Source of the DNA: Porphyromonadaceae bacterium H1
Lineage (GTDB): Bacteria > Bacteroidota > Bacteroidia > Bacteroidales > Paludibacteraceae
Direction of reading: 5' to 3'
NCBI GenBank assembly: GCA_001653155.1
Contig: BDEJ01000040.1
Coordinates: forward strand, 1 to 64,000
Length of the DNA stretch: 64,000 nucleotides
A program made the translations under genes and the position numbers. Positions 8,821-17,524 of the stretch are shown piece after piece. The notes beneath the pieces are model-generated. The model was not told the DNA's origin and ran no database searches. It worked only from the letters and a program-made list of their open reading frames with translations. The stretch's first letter is position 1. Every line of letters starts with the position of its first letter.

Positions 8821-10161
8821 ATGCAACAGGAACTCATCCGCAATGCACATATCATCAACGAAGGTCGGCAATTTACGGGATCCGTACTGATACAGGGCGA
8901 TCGCATTGCACGCATTTTCACCCACGACCATCCTGATGTCGAAGGCCCTTGCCGCATTACCGAAGCCGACGGTCTTTGGCTCCTCCCCGGAGCCATCGAT
9001 GATCAGGTACATTTCCGTGAACCCGGCCTCACGCACAAAGCCGACATCCGCAGCGAAAGCCGTGCTGCCGTAGCCGGAGGCATCACCTCTTTTATGGAGA
9101 TGCCCAACACCCTTCCTCAAACCATCAGCCTGCAAGCCCTCGAAGACAAATATCGGCGGGCAGCAGCCACTTCTCTCGCCAACTATGCTTTTTACCTCGG
9201 AGCTACCAACGACAACCTGGCCGAACTCAAGAAGGCCGATCCACGTCAGGTATGCGGCATCAAGGTGTTCATGGGTTCCTCCACGGGCAACATGCTTGTA
9301 GATAACGAAAAAGCCCTCAGTGCCATCTTCGCCGAAATACCCCTGCTCATTGCGGTACATTGCGAAGACGAGAGTCTGATCCGAAGCAATGCGGATCACT
9401 ATCGCAAACGCCTGGGAGACAACATCCCCATAGCTTATCATCCTCTTATCCGGAGCGCCGAAGCCTGCTACAAGTCCTCTTCTCACGCCGTGGCATTGGC
9501 ACAGAAATACGGGAGCCGTCTTCACATACTCCATCTTTCCACAGCTCGCGAACTCGATCTCTTCGAAAGCAGCCACCCCGGAATGGAAAAACGGATAACA
9601 GCCGAGGCCTGCATACACCATCTGTGGTTTTCCGATGCCGACTACCCCGAATACGCTTCGCGTATCAAATGGAACCCGGCCGTGAAAACCGCCCAAGATC
9701 GCGATGCCCTTATACAGGCCGTCAAATCGGGTAAAATAGATGTTATAGCTACCGACCATGCCCCTCACTTACTGAGTGAAAAAGAAGGCTCTTGCCTAAC
9801 GGCCGCCTCCGGAGGTCCTTTGGTACAACACGCCCTCGTGGCCATGCTCCAACTCGTCCGGCAAGGCATTCTCAGCCTCGAAACGGTTGTCGAGAAAATG
9901 TGTCACGCCCCGGCACGCCTCTTTCGCATAGAACAACGCGGATTCATCCGCGAAGGTTACTTTGCCGACCTCTGTCTGGTAAATCCCAACAAGAAATGGA
10001 CTGTGACTTCGGATAATATCCTTTCCAAATGCGGCTGGTCTCCTTTTGAAGGCATCAGCTTCGATACGGAAGTACAGTGCACTTGGGTAAACGGCCGGAA
10101 AGTATTCGACGGCGGATGCTTTGACGAAGAAAGTCGAGGAGAAGCCCTTCGTTTCGGCTGA
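8821..10161 (+). CDS. pyrC: Dihydroorotase (class I, Bacteroidales variant)
   Basis: A 446-residue amidohydrolase-fold enzyme that cyclises carbamoyl-aspartate to dihydroorotate in pyrimidine synthesis. Visible motifs: VHFREPG (His64), the probable carboxylated lysine in GIKVFMGSSTGN (Lys148), AVHCEDESL, LHILHLSTA and ATDHAPH. The usual first-strand metal pair HxH reads Q-V-H here (Gln62), so one metal ligand is changed. I recall the same variant from Porphyromonas enzymes annotated as dihydroorotase. It is the last gene of the likely operon starting at 7200. The aspartate transcarbamoylase regulatory gene pyrI is nearby, but pyrB is not. Confidence 0.85.
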   Translation: MQQELIRNAHIINEGRQFTGSVLIQGDRIARIFTHDHPDVEGPCRITEADGLWLLPGAIDDQVHFREPGLTHKADIRSESRAAVAGGITSFMEMPNTLPQTISLQALEDKYRRAAATSLANYAFYLGATNDNLAELKKADPRQVCGIKVFMGSSTGNMLVDNEKALSAIFAEIPLLIAVHCEDESLIRSNADHYRKRLGDNIPIAYHPLIRSAEACYKSSSHAVALAQKYGSRLHILHLSTARELDLFESSHPGMEKRITAEACIHHLWFSDADYPEYASRIKWNPAVKTAQDRDALIQAVKSGKIDVIATDHAPHLLSEKEGSCLTAASGGPLVQHALVAMLQLVRQGILSLETVVEKMCHAPARLFRIEQRGFIREGYFADLCLVNPNKKWTVTSDNILSKCGWSPFEGISFDTEVQCTWVNGRKVFDGGCFDEESRGEALRFG

Positions 10162-10255
10162 AAAAACGCATAGCCGACATTCCTAAAATCAAGGAAAAAG
10201 CCGTTATTTTTTTGAATTTTAGCACAGCCCTTTTTTAATTACCGATTTAAATGAG

Positions 10256-10263
10256 TAAATTTG
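10256..10263 (+). promoter_or_regulatory. -7 promoter box before bamD
   Basis: TAAATTTG matches TAnnTTTG and lies 19 bp before the bamD start codon at 10283. Confidence 0.65.
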
Positions 10264-10282
10264 CAGGCTCAAATTTTCCGGC

Positions 10283-11083
10283 ATGAAGAAATATTGGCTT
10301 TATTCCCTGTTACTTATTATAGCAAGCTCTTGCAGCGAATATCAAAGACTGCTCAAAAGCAACGATCCCGAACTCAAATATTCCAAAGCCGTGGAATATT
10401 TTGAAAAGAAGGATTTTATGCGTGCTCAGACTCTCTTCGACGAGGTCAGCTTCTACTTCAAGGGTACCGAACGCTCGGAACTGGTATTGAACTACTTGGC
10501 ACGCTGTTATATGGGGCAGAAAGATTATTACTCAGCCAGCGAATATTACAAAACCTACGTACGCACTTACCCGAAGGGACAATTCGCTCCCGAATCGAAG
10601 TTTATGATCGGTTACTGCTACTACCTCGACTCGCCGGACGCTCGCCTGGATCAAACAGCAACGCATCAAGCCATCCAAGCTTTGCAGGAGTTTATCGACG
10701 TCTTTCCCGATAACGAACGTGTGCCCGAAGCCTCCCGGCTGATAGACGATATGTTCGACAAACTGGCCTACAAATACCTGCTCAATGCCCGTTTGTACTA
10801 CAATTTGGGAAATTATTTGGGCAATAACTATGAATCGGCTGTAATCACCGCACAAAATGCGTTGAAAAAATACCCTTCCACCAAATATCGCGAAGACCTG
10901 TCCATGCTGATTCTCGAAGCGAAGTATGCCATGGCCACCCAAAGTATAGAAGAAAAGCTGCTGGATCGTTATCGGGATACCATCGACGAATATTACAGCT
11001 ACAGCAACGAATTCCCCCAAGGGAAATATAAAAAGCAAGCCGAAAAAATACTCAAAGAATCGAAGAAAATAGTAAAAGAATAA
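10283..11083 (+). CDS. bamD: Outer-membrane assembly lipoprotein BamD
   Basis: A 266-residue lipoprotein of the BamD/YfiO family, part of the BamA complex that inserts barrels into the outer membrane. The signal peptide ends in a lipobox (IIASSC, Cys17), followed by tetratricopeptide helices such as AVEYFEKKDFMRAQTLFDEV and SASEYYKTYVRTYPKGQFAPES. Length fits the family. The gene is followed after 20 bp by rpoZ, a pairing common in Bacteroidales. Confidence 0.92.
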   Translation: MKKYWLYSLLLIIASSCSEYQRLLKSNDPELKYSKAVEYFEKKDFMRAQTLFDEVSFYFKGTERSELVLNYLARCYMGQKDYYSASEYYKTYVRTYPKGQFAPESKFMIGYCYYLDSPDARLDQTATHQAIQALQEFIDVFPDNERVPEASRLIDDMFDKLAYKYLLNARLYYNLGNYLGNNYESAVITAQNALKKYPSTKYREDLSMLILEAKYAMATQSIEEKLLDRYRDTIDEYYSYSNEFPQGKYKKQAEKILKESKKIVKE

Positions 11084-11103
11084 CATAGATAATTCAACAA
11101 CTT

Positions 11104-11433
11104 ATGGATTTTAAGAAAACAAGTACGCCGGTAAGTACCATAACCCGAGACATGAACACTTTGAGCGCCGAAGTGGGCAACGAATACGAAACCGTAGCCA
11201 TCATCGCCAAACGCGCCAACCAAATAAGCGTCGAGTTGAAAGCGGAACTGGAAAAGAAACTACAGGAGTTCAGCTCTTACGTCGATAATCTGGAAGAAGT
11301 CTTCGAGAACAGAGAACAGATAGAAATATCCCGGCTCTACGAGAAACTGCCGAAACCATCGCTAATGGCCACGCAGGAATTCATCAACGGAAAAATTTAC
11401 TACCGGAATCCGATTAAAGACAAAATGAAATAA
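11104..11433 (+). CDS. rpoZ: RNA polymerase omega-like subunit (RpoZ/Rpb6, Bacteroidota type)
   Basis: A 109-residue protein matching the Bacteroidota RpoZ family that follows bamD. The core NEYETVAIIAKRANQIS resembles the omega/Rpb6 signature (small residue-A-K-R-A-x-Q) used to clamp the beta-prime subunit C-terminus. The C-terminal part carries an acidic stretch and a LYEKLPKPSLMATQEF segment typical of this group. It is the second gene of the bamD operon. Confidence 0.85.
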   Translation: MDFKKTSTPVSTITRDMNTLSAEVGNEYETVAIIAKRANQISVELKAELEKKLQEFSSYVDNLEEVFENREQIEISRLYEKLPKPSLMATQEFINGKIYYRNPIKDKMK

Positions 11434-11473
11434 AAGTTCTTTCGGAAGACGAAACAGTAGAAATGACATTAAG

Positions 11474-11516
11474 AGAAACATTGTGCACAAAACAGAGCAT
11501 GATGTTTCTTTGTTTT
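11474..11516 (+). terminator. Possible terminator after rpoZ
   Basis: AGAAACAT (11474-11481) can pair with ATGTTTCT (11502-11509), followed by a T-rich stretch. The loop is long (20 nt) and the stem is AT-rich, so this is a weak call. Confidence 0.35.
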
Positions 11517-11600
11517 TATGCTAACCCGGACAGGGAAAAGAATCGATAAGATGCCGGAAGTAGAAAAAGAAAGGCAAGCAGTTGTTCGCAAAAAAATCAC

Positions 11601-11608
11601 TATTTTTG
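11601..11608 (+). promoter_or_regulatory. -7 promoter box before the S9 peptidase
   Basis: TATTTTTG matches TAnnTTTG. An ATG at 11613 lies only five bases downstream, inside the expected initiation region, so ATG 11634 is preferred as the start. Confidence 0.65.
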
Positions 11609-11633
11609 CATCATGGGTATAAAACAAAATTTT

Positions 11634-13730
11634 ATGAAAACTATTTTTAAATCTCTTTTTATGATGGCAATAGCCGCAGCGCTGCTTAGCGCCTGCAAGA
11701 AGCAAACGAACAAAGACGAAGAGCGCCTGATAAAGAAAACAAAACTACAGATAGAAAACGGTCTTCTCAGTCCCGAAGCGCTTTGGGCCTTCGGACGCAT
11801 CGGCGGCGTAGAAGTATCGCCGGACGGGAAGAAAATACTCTACCGTGTTTCCTACTACAGTATCAAAGAAAATAAAAGCAACTCGGAGCTTTTCGTCATG
11901 AACAGTGATGGGTCGGACAGAAAACAAATCACCCGTACGGCTGTACACGAATCGGCGGCTAAGTGGATGAGCGATAGCAAGCACCTGGCTTTCCTATCGT
12001 CCGAAAGCGGAAGCAAGCAACTCTGGGTAATGAAATACGACGGAAGTAAGCGCCGGCAAATATCCGACATAGAAGGAGGCATGCTCGACTTTCGCTTCTC
12101 GCCCGACGAAAGCAAACTGCTCTACATCGCCGATGTCAAGTATGGGGAATACACTGCCGATCGCTACCCCGATCTGCCTCAAACCAGCGGCATCATCGTC
12201 AACGATTTGATGTACAAACATTGGGACGAATGGACTGCAACGGTTCCCCATCCCTTTGTGGCCGAGATGAAAGACGGAAAACTCAAAAACATACACGACA
12301 TATTGGAAGGAGAACCTTACGAAAGCCCTATGAAACCTTTCGGAGGCATCGAGCAACTCGCATGGAGTCCCGATAGCAAAACCATAGCCTATACCTGCCG
12401 AAAAAAGACAGGAAAAGAATATTCTCTTTCCACCAACTCGGATATTTACTTCTACAACGTCGAAACTCGGGAGACTTGTAACAAAACCGAAGGCATGATG
12501 GGTTACGACCAAAATCCCGTCTTCTCGCCCGACGGTAAATGGCTCGCATGGGAAAGCATGGAGCGCGACGGCTACGAAGCCGACAAGAACCGTTTGTTCG
12601 TTATGAACATTGAGAGCGATGCGAAAAGCGAAATCTCGAAAGACTTTGACCAGAACGCCGAAGCACTTCGCTGGACAGCCGACAGCAAATCGATCTATTT
12701 CGTCAGCTGCCGCGATGCGGTAACGCAAATCTACCGTGCCGATATAGAAAACGCACACATCACCAAAATAACGTCGGGGGTACAGGACTATGCCAGCGTC
12801 ATTCCTTCGGGCGAAAAACTAATTGCTGTCAGACATTCGATGAGTAAACCCGACGAGATTTACTCCGTCGATCCTCAAACGGGCGAAGCTAAGGAACTTT
12901 CCTTCGAAAACAAAGAACTGCTCGAACAAATAGAGATGGGGAAAGTAGAGGCTCGGCTCATCAAAACAACGGACAACAAAGACATGCTGACATGGGTGGT
13001 ATATCCTCCGAACTTCGACCCCTCGAAAAAATACCCGGCATTGCTCTATTGTCAGGGTGGTCCGCAATCGACCGTCAGTCAGTTTTGGTCTTATCGTTGG
13101 AATCTGCAACTGATGGCTGCTAACGGCTACATCGTGGTAGCTCCCAATCGCCGTGGGCTTCCGGGATTCGGACAGGAATGGCTCGAGCAGATAAGCGGCG
13201 ATTACGGAGGACAAAATATGAAAGACTACCTCGCCGCAATCGACGCATTGGCTAAAGAAAGTTATGTGGACGAACAACGTTTGGGTTGTGTGGGAGCAAG
13301 CTACGGAGGTTTCTCGGTATTTTGGCTGGCAGGGCATCACAACAAACGTTTCAAGGCCTTTATCGCTCACGACGGTATGTTTAATCTCGAGCAGCAATAC
13401 CTCGAAACAGAAGAAATGTGGTTCGTAAACTGGGATTTAGGTGGCCCCTACTGGGATAAATCCAACAAAATTGCCCAACGATCCTATGCCAACTCACCTC
13501 ACTTATTTGTGGACAAATGGGATACTCCCATCCTGGTCATCCACGGTGAAAAGGATTACCGCATCCTCGCTTCGCAAGGTATGGCGGCTTTCAATGCAGC
13601 CGTATTACGCGGCGTACCGGCCGAATTGCTCATATTCCCCGACGAAAACCACTGGGTACTCAAACCGCAAAACGGCATACTCTGGCAGCGCACCTTCTAC
13701 AAATGGTTGGATAAGTGGCTGAAAAAATAA
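11634..13730 (+). CDS. S9-family dipeptidyl-peptidase, DPP5-like lipoprotein
   Basis: A 698-residue exported serine peptidase, closest in build to DPP5 (S9C). The N-terminus is a signal peptide with a lipobox-like LLSACKK, so it may be lipid-anchored. An N-terminal beta-propeller is marked by repeats such as VSPDGKK, FSPDESK, WSPDSK and FSPDGKW. The alpha/beta-hydrolase domain has the triad Ser556 (GASYGGF), Asp641 (HGEKDYR) and His673 (DENHW). Such periplasmic enzymes cut dipeptides from peptide N-termini in asaccharolytic or protein-feeding Bacteroidales. It is followed after 28 bp by pyrI. Confidence 0.87.
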   Translation: MKTIFKSLFMMAIAAALLSACKKQTNKDEERLIKKTKLQIENGLLSPEALWAFGRIGGVEVSPDGKKILYRVSYYSIKENKSNSELFVMNSDGSDRKQITRTAVHESAAKWMSDSKHLAFLSSESGSKQLWVMKYDGSKRRQISDIEGGMLDFRFSPDESKLLYIADVKYGEYTADRYPDLPQTSGIIVNDLMYKHWDEWTATVPHPFVAEMKDGKLKNIHDILEGEPYESPMKPFGGIEQLAWSPDSKTIAYTCRKKTGKEYSLSTNSDIYFYNVETRETCNKTEGMMGYDQNPVFSPDGKWLAWESMERDGYEADKNRLFVMNIESDAKSEISKDFDQNAEALRWTADSKSIYFVSCRDAVTQIYRADIENAHITKITSGVQDYASVIPSGEKLIAVRHSMSKPDEIYSVDPQTGEAKELSFENKELLEQIEMGKVEARLIKTTDNKDMLTWVVYPPNFDPSKKYPALLYCQGGPQSTVSQFWSYRWNLQLMAANGYIVVAPNRRGLPGFGQEWLEQISGDYGGQNMKDYLAAIDALAKESYVDEQRLGCVGASYGGFSVFWLAGHHNKRFKAFIAHDGMFNLEQQYLETEEMWFVNWDLGGPYWDKSNKIAQRSYANSPHLFVDKWDTPILVIHGEKDYRILASQGMAAFNAAVLRGVPAELLIFPDENHWVLKPQNGILWQRTFYKWLDKWLKK

Positions 13731-13758
13731 ATACCCAAACACCCCGGAAAACTTTCGT

Positions 13759-14214
13759 ATGGAAAAGCAACTCAAAGTAGCAGCCTTGTGCAACGGAACG
13801 GTCATCGACCACCTGCCTGCAGAAAAATTATTTACAGTAGTATCGATACTGAATCTGGAACAATGCAGCAACCAGATCACCATCGGGAACAATCTGGAAA
13901 GCAAGCGTCTGGGAACCAAAGGTATCATCAAGATATCCGATCGTTTCTTTGCCGAACACGAAATCAACAAGATTGCCTTGATAGCTCCGAATGCCAAAAT
14001 AAACATCATTCGCAACTATCAGGTAGTGGAGAAACATCCCTTACAACTGCCCGATGAGGTGCGTGATATCATACAGTGTCCCAATCCGAACTGCATTACC
14101 AACCACCAAGCTGTAGCGACACGCTTTCACGTAGTGGACGAGAAAAATGCATTGCGGCTTAGATGCCATTATTGCGAACGGGAAGTGGCACGCGAAGAAG
14201 TAAAGATCAAATAA
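13759..14214 (+). CDS. pyrI: Aspartate carbamoyltransferase regulatory subunit
   Basis: A 151-residue PyrI protein that binds nucleotides and gives allosteric control to aspartate transcarbamoylase. The N-terminal allosteric domain begins KVAALCNGTVIDHLPAEK; the C-terminal zinc domain has four cysteines in CPNPNC and CHYC. Full length. In most genomes pyrI directly follows pyrB, but here the upstream gene is the S9 peptidase and no pyrB is in the window. The catalytic partner must be elsewhere, or PyrI acts without an adjacent partner. Confidence 0.93.
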   Translation: MEKQLKVAALCNGTVIDHLPAEKLFTVVSILNLEQCSNQITIGNNLESKRLGTKGIIKISDRFFAEHEINKIALIAPNAKINIIRNYQVVEKHPLQLPDEVRDIIQCPNPNCITNHQAVATRFHVVDEKNALRLRCHYCEREVAREEVKIK

Positions 14215-14230
14215 CCATAACATTAACCGA

Positions 14231-14295
14231 TTGTACAGGACAGGAAAATAATCTACTCTCTTCTTAGATAGAGCACTCTTTTCCCTCCTGTACAA
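14231..14295. repeat. Long interrupted inverted repeat between pyrI and the DUF4139 gene
   Basis: TTGTACAGGA (14231-14240) is perfectly complementary to TCCTGTACAA (14286-14295). The stem continues inward with GGAAAA (14243-14248) and TTTTCC (14279-14284), and an apical TCTA/TAGA pairing. No T run follows on the plus strand, so it is not a standard terminator. It may be a leader hairpin for the gene at 14313 or an operator. Confidence 0.6.
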
Positions 14296-14312
14296 AAAAT
14301 CCGAAAACCATT

Positions 14313-16205
14313 ATGAAACAACTGAAAATGAAACATCTTTTGCTATCGATAGCATTCTGCCTGTCGAGTAGCAGCGGAGTTTGGGCGCAAGCTAACAAGG
14401 AAATAAAACTCAAAGCCCCCATATCCGAAGTAACTGTTTACCTCAAGGGGGCTCAGGTTTACCGCAGTGTATCTACCAGCGTAGCAGCCGGAAAATCGAC
14501 CCTCAAATTCAGCAACCTGTCGCCCTACATCGATGCCAAAAGCATACAGGCACGGGTACACAGCAGCAAGGTTACGGTACTGTCCGTAAACCATCAGCTG
14601 AACTACTTGGACAGCATCAAACGCAATGCCAACAACAAACGCCTCGAGGAACAACTCGAAGCTGCTAAAGAAAAGCTCAGCATCGAGAAGACGAAACTCG
14701 AAGTCATTAACGAAGATCTCAACTTCCTGAAAGAGAACATCCGTATAGGTGGAAGCAACGAAGGAGTAACTTTGCTCAAGCTGAAAGAGACGGCTGCCTT
14801 TTACAGTCAGCAGGTGAACAGTCTGAAGACAAGAAAGCTCGAAACGGATAAAAACATTGCGAAGCTGACGAAAACAATAAACGAAATCAGCAGACAACTC
14901 GGTCAACAAGGAGAAAGCAAAAGCGAACCTACGGGAGAAGTACTGATCGAAATAGAAGCTGCAACTCCCACCACCTGCGAAGTTTCGCTGAGTTACTACA
15001 CGGACAATGCCGGCTGGCATCCTTCTTACGACATCCGTTCGGCAGGCCTCGACAAGCCCATACGCCTTGCTTACAAAGCTAACATCCGGCAAAATACGAA
15101 GGAGGACTGGAAGGACGTAAAACTCAAAGTAAGCTCCATGAATCCCGGAATGGGCAGCACAGCGCCCGAACTACGCACCTACTTCCTCGGATACCACCTC
15201 TTGCCACCGCGCTACGACACAAACTTCAGCAGCCAGATAGAAGGCCGTGTAAGTGACGCCTCGGGTGAAGCGCTCATCGGTGCATCGGTACGTATCGCCG
15301 GAAGTTCCGTAGGCACCGTAACAGACAATGAGGGGCGTTTCAGCCTGGCACGCCCCAGCAGCGACCGGATGCTCGAAATATCCTATATCGGAATGCAGAC
15401 ACAAAACATCAGACCGACAGGAAACTTTCTCAACATTGTAATGCAAGAAAATCCTCAAAGCCTTGAAGAGAGAATCGTTGTCGGATACGGAGTAAAGCGC
15501 AAGTCTCTCAGAAGCATGGCAAAAGCCAACGCCGTAGCACTCGAAGAGGATGCTCTCGAAGAATCGGCTCCTCTGCCTGTAGTACAACAGGAAAGCCCTA
15601 CCGGTGTAGAGTTCGAGATTAAAATTCCTTACAGCATCCAATCCGACAACAAATCCATCGCCGTGGATGTGGACAGCTATCAGCTACCGGCCAGCTACGA
15701 GTACTTCTGTATACCCAAAGCCGACCCCGACGCCTTTCTGCTGGCCTATGTACGCGATTGGGAAAAATACAATCTGCTCGAAGGCGAGGCCAACATCTTC
15801 TACGAAAACAGCTTCGTAGGCAAGACCATACTCGATACCCGCAGGCTCTCCGACACGCTGAACATATCCCTCGGACGCGACAAGAACGTGCAGGTAAAAC
15901 GCGAAAAAATGAAAAATTTCAGTAGCAAACAATTCCTCGGAAACAAGCAGGAAAGCACACGCCTCTGGAAAATAAGCCTGCGCAACAACAAAAAACAACC
16001 CATCCGTCTCATGCTCTTCGATCAGATACCCGTATCCACCATGCAAGAAATCGAAGTAAGCCCCGACAAACTTTCGGGAGGAAAACTCGACAAGGAAAGC
16101 GGACGGGTAAGCTGGACGCTCGAATTGCCGGCGGGGGCTAAGGAAGAATTGGAATTGCAGTACAGCGTAAAATATCCCAAAGGCCGGCATCTGACGCTAG
16201 AGTAA
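14313..16205 (+). CDS. DUF4139/MuiA-like secreted protein with inserted carboxypeptidase-like domain
   Basis: A 630-residue exported protein (signal peptide ending near VWAQA). The N-terminal DUF4140-like part begins APISEVTVYLKGAQVYR and is followed by a coiled coil (residues about 95-200). The DUF4139 part is marked by SYYTDNAGWHPSYDIR. Around residues 305-375 a complete CarboxypepD_reg-like domain is inserted (GRVSDASGEALIGASVRIAG to SYIGMQTQ), followed by VVGYGVKRKS, which looks like the end of the corresponding SusC extension. DUF4139 then resumes. Function unknown; the family was first named for mucoidy inhibitor A. An in-frame ATG at 14328 is an alternative start. Confidence 0.78.
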   Translation: MKQLKMKHLLLSIAFCLSSSSGVWAQANKEIKLKAPISEVTVYLKGAQVYRSVSTSVAAGKSTLKFSNLSPYIDAKSIQARVHSSKVTVLSVNHQLNYLDSIKRNANNKRLEEQLEAAKEKLSIEKTKLEVINEDLNFLKENIRIGGSNEGVTLLKLKETAAFYSQQVNSLKTRKLETDKNIAKLTKTINEISRQLGQQGESKSEPTGEVLIEIEAATPTTCEVSLSYYTDNAGWHPSYDIRSAGLDKPIRLAYKANIRQNTKEDWKDVKLKVSSMNPGMGSTAPELRTYFLGYHLLPPRYDTNFSSQIEGRVSDASGEALIGASVRIAGSSVGTVTDNEGRFSLARPSSDRMLEISYIGMQTQNIRPTGNFLNIVMQENPQSLEERIVVGYGVKRKSLRSMAKANAVALEEDALEESAPLPVVQQESPTGVEFEIKIPYSIQSDNKSIAVDVDSYQLPASYEYFCIPKADPDAFLLAYVRDWEKYNLLEGEANIFYENSFVGKTILDTRRLSDTLNISLGRDKNVQVKREKMKNFSSKQFLGNKQESTRLWKISLRNNKKQPIRLMLFDQIPVSTMQEIEVSPDKLSGGKLDKESGRVSWTLELPAGAKEELELQYSVKYPKGRHLTLE

Positions 16206-16873
16206 TGATCGAGCAGGAAAACAACAGGCAGCAACAGACTTTCGAACGCCGGTCATGGAAACCGGGTACGATGATTTACCCTTTGCCCGCAGCGCTTATC
16301 TCCTGCGGTGCATCGGAAGAGGAATACAACATCGTAACCGTAAGTTGGCTGGGGACGCTCTGCAGCAATCCGCCCATGTGTTACATTTCGCTGCGCCCTG
16401 AACGCCACTCCTACGACATCGTCAAACGGCGAGGCGCTTTCGTTATCAATCTTACGAACGAAGCCCTCGCACGCGCTGCCGACTGGTGTGGAGTACGCAG
16501 CGGACGGGATTTCAACAAGTTTTCCGAAATGAAACTCACAGCCCTGCCAGCCGAAAGCGTTGATGCTCCACTGATAGCCGAATCGCCCCTGTGCATCGAA
16601 TGCCGTGTGAAAGAAATCATTCCTTTGGGATCGCACCACATGTTCGTAGCCGAAGTAATTAAGCTCTCGGCCGATGCCCGCTACATCGACCCCGAGACCG
16701 ATGCCTTCAGCCTCGAACAAGCCCGACTGATAGCCTATTCTCACGGCAACTATTATCAATTGGGAGAGGCCATCGGACACTTCGGATGGAGTGTACGCAA
16801 GAAAAATACTAAAACAGCCCGAAAGACTGTCCGCCCGAAAGCTTCCGGAAAACAAAAGAACAGAAACTCATGA
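16205..16873 (+). CDS. Flavin reductase-like protein
   Basis: A 222-residue flavin reductase domain protein (FMN-binding split barrel). Motifs: GTMIYPLPAALISC, the nucleotide-binding NIVTVSWLGTLCSNPPMCYISLRP and GAFVINLTNEALARAADWCG. The C-terminal 25 residues are a Lys/Arg-rich tail. Its ATG overlaps the stop codon of the DUF4139 gene (TAATG), so translation is probably coupled. The substrate or partner oxygenase is not known. Confidence 0.83.
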   Translation: MIEQENNRQQQTFERRSWKPGTMIYPLPAALISCGASEEEYNIVTVSWLGTLCSNPPMCYISLRPERHSYDIVKRRGAFVINLTNEALARAADWCGVRSGRDFNKFSEMKLTALPAESVDAPLIAESPLCIECRVKEIIPLGSHHMFVAEVIKLSADARYIDPETDAFSLEQARLIAYSHGNYYQLGEAIGHFGWSVRKKNTKTARKTVRPKASGKQKNRNS

Positions 16874-16937
16874 TAAGCAGCAACACCGATGCCGGCATCC
16901 CAAATCAAAACTCAGTATTGAGAAAGGACGGGAGATG

Positions 16938-17010
16938 TACATCAAATTCCATAGAAAAGTACATCAGACTATGGGAAGACCTACATCTGACCTGGTAGTA
17001 GAGGTAGATC
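16938..17010. repeat. Degenerate 22-bp tandem repeat upstream of the HU-like gene
   Basis: TACATC recurs at 16938, 16960 and 16982, exactly 22 bp apart, and as TAGATC at 17005 (23 bp). The following bases are partly conserved, for example TACATCAGACTATGGGA and TACATCTGACCTGG. No coding frame spans it. It fills most of the 180-bp gap between the flavin reductase and the HU-like gene; nothing else is visible there. Confidence 0.55.
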
Positions 17011-17053
17011 TAAAAGCAGTTCTTTAGAAAAGTAAGTTTTAAAATTCAAGTTT

Positions 17054-17408
17054 ATGACGGTTTCCTATAGTAGAATAGGCAGAAGGCAAAGCAACATCGG
17101 TGAGAAAACCTCGAAATATTATGCCCTTCCGGTGCAGACAGGCAATGTCGGTACGAGGCAATTGGCAGGGGAAGTCACCCAAAGCAGCTCCCCTCACCGA
17201 AAGAGATGTGTACGCGACCCTTATCGGACTCTCGAAACCGATAGGGCATTATCTGCACAAGGGATATTCGGTACGCCTCGATGCTTTTGGCACCTTCAGC
17301 TTGCCGGCCTCCAGACCCGGTTTCGATAAGCCCGAAGATTGCAAACTTCGACACGTAAAAGCTAAAAAATATGCTTTTGTACCGAAGAAAACCTCTATAA
17401 GAACTTGA
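17054..17408 (+). pseudogene. HU-family (HU-HIG type) DNA-binding protein, frameshifted
   Basis: Two overlapping frames together encode one HU-like protein of about 117 residues. The first frame (from ATG 17054) gives MTVSYSRIGRR...KYYALPVQTGNVGTRQLAGEVTQSS. The second gives LTERDVYATLIGLSKPIGHYL, YSVRLDAFGTFSLPAS and a basic C-terminus ending at 17408. Removing one C from the CCCC run at 17190-17193 restores the frame. The fold follows the HU-HIG proteins of Bacteroidota, which bind DNA as dimers. It could be a pseudogene, a sequencing error or a phase-variable gene; the run is short for slippage. Confidence 0.72.
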
Positions 17409-17524
17409 AATTCATCTATTCCGAACAGAATAAGAGACAAAAAGACTGATCGAAACAAACACGCTAAAACAGGAAAAATTCTTTTTCAAATAATTATACA
17501 TAACTGGAAAAAACACTGCAAAGT

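Noticed and set aside
15241-15530. SusC fragment or pseudogene inside the DUF4139 gene
   Set aside because: The reading frame is continuous on both sides and the DUF4139 part resumes, so it is a domain insertion and not a broken gene.
16791-17027. 78-codon frame between flavin reductase and the HU-like gene
   Set aside because: Overlaps the flavin reductase end in another frame and then runs through the 22-bp repeat; no start signals.
17190-17193. Programmed ribosomal frameshift in the HU-like gene
   Set aside because: No slippery heptamer, stop-codon context or downstream pseudoknot is visible; a plain one-base change explains it better.
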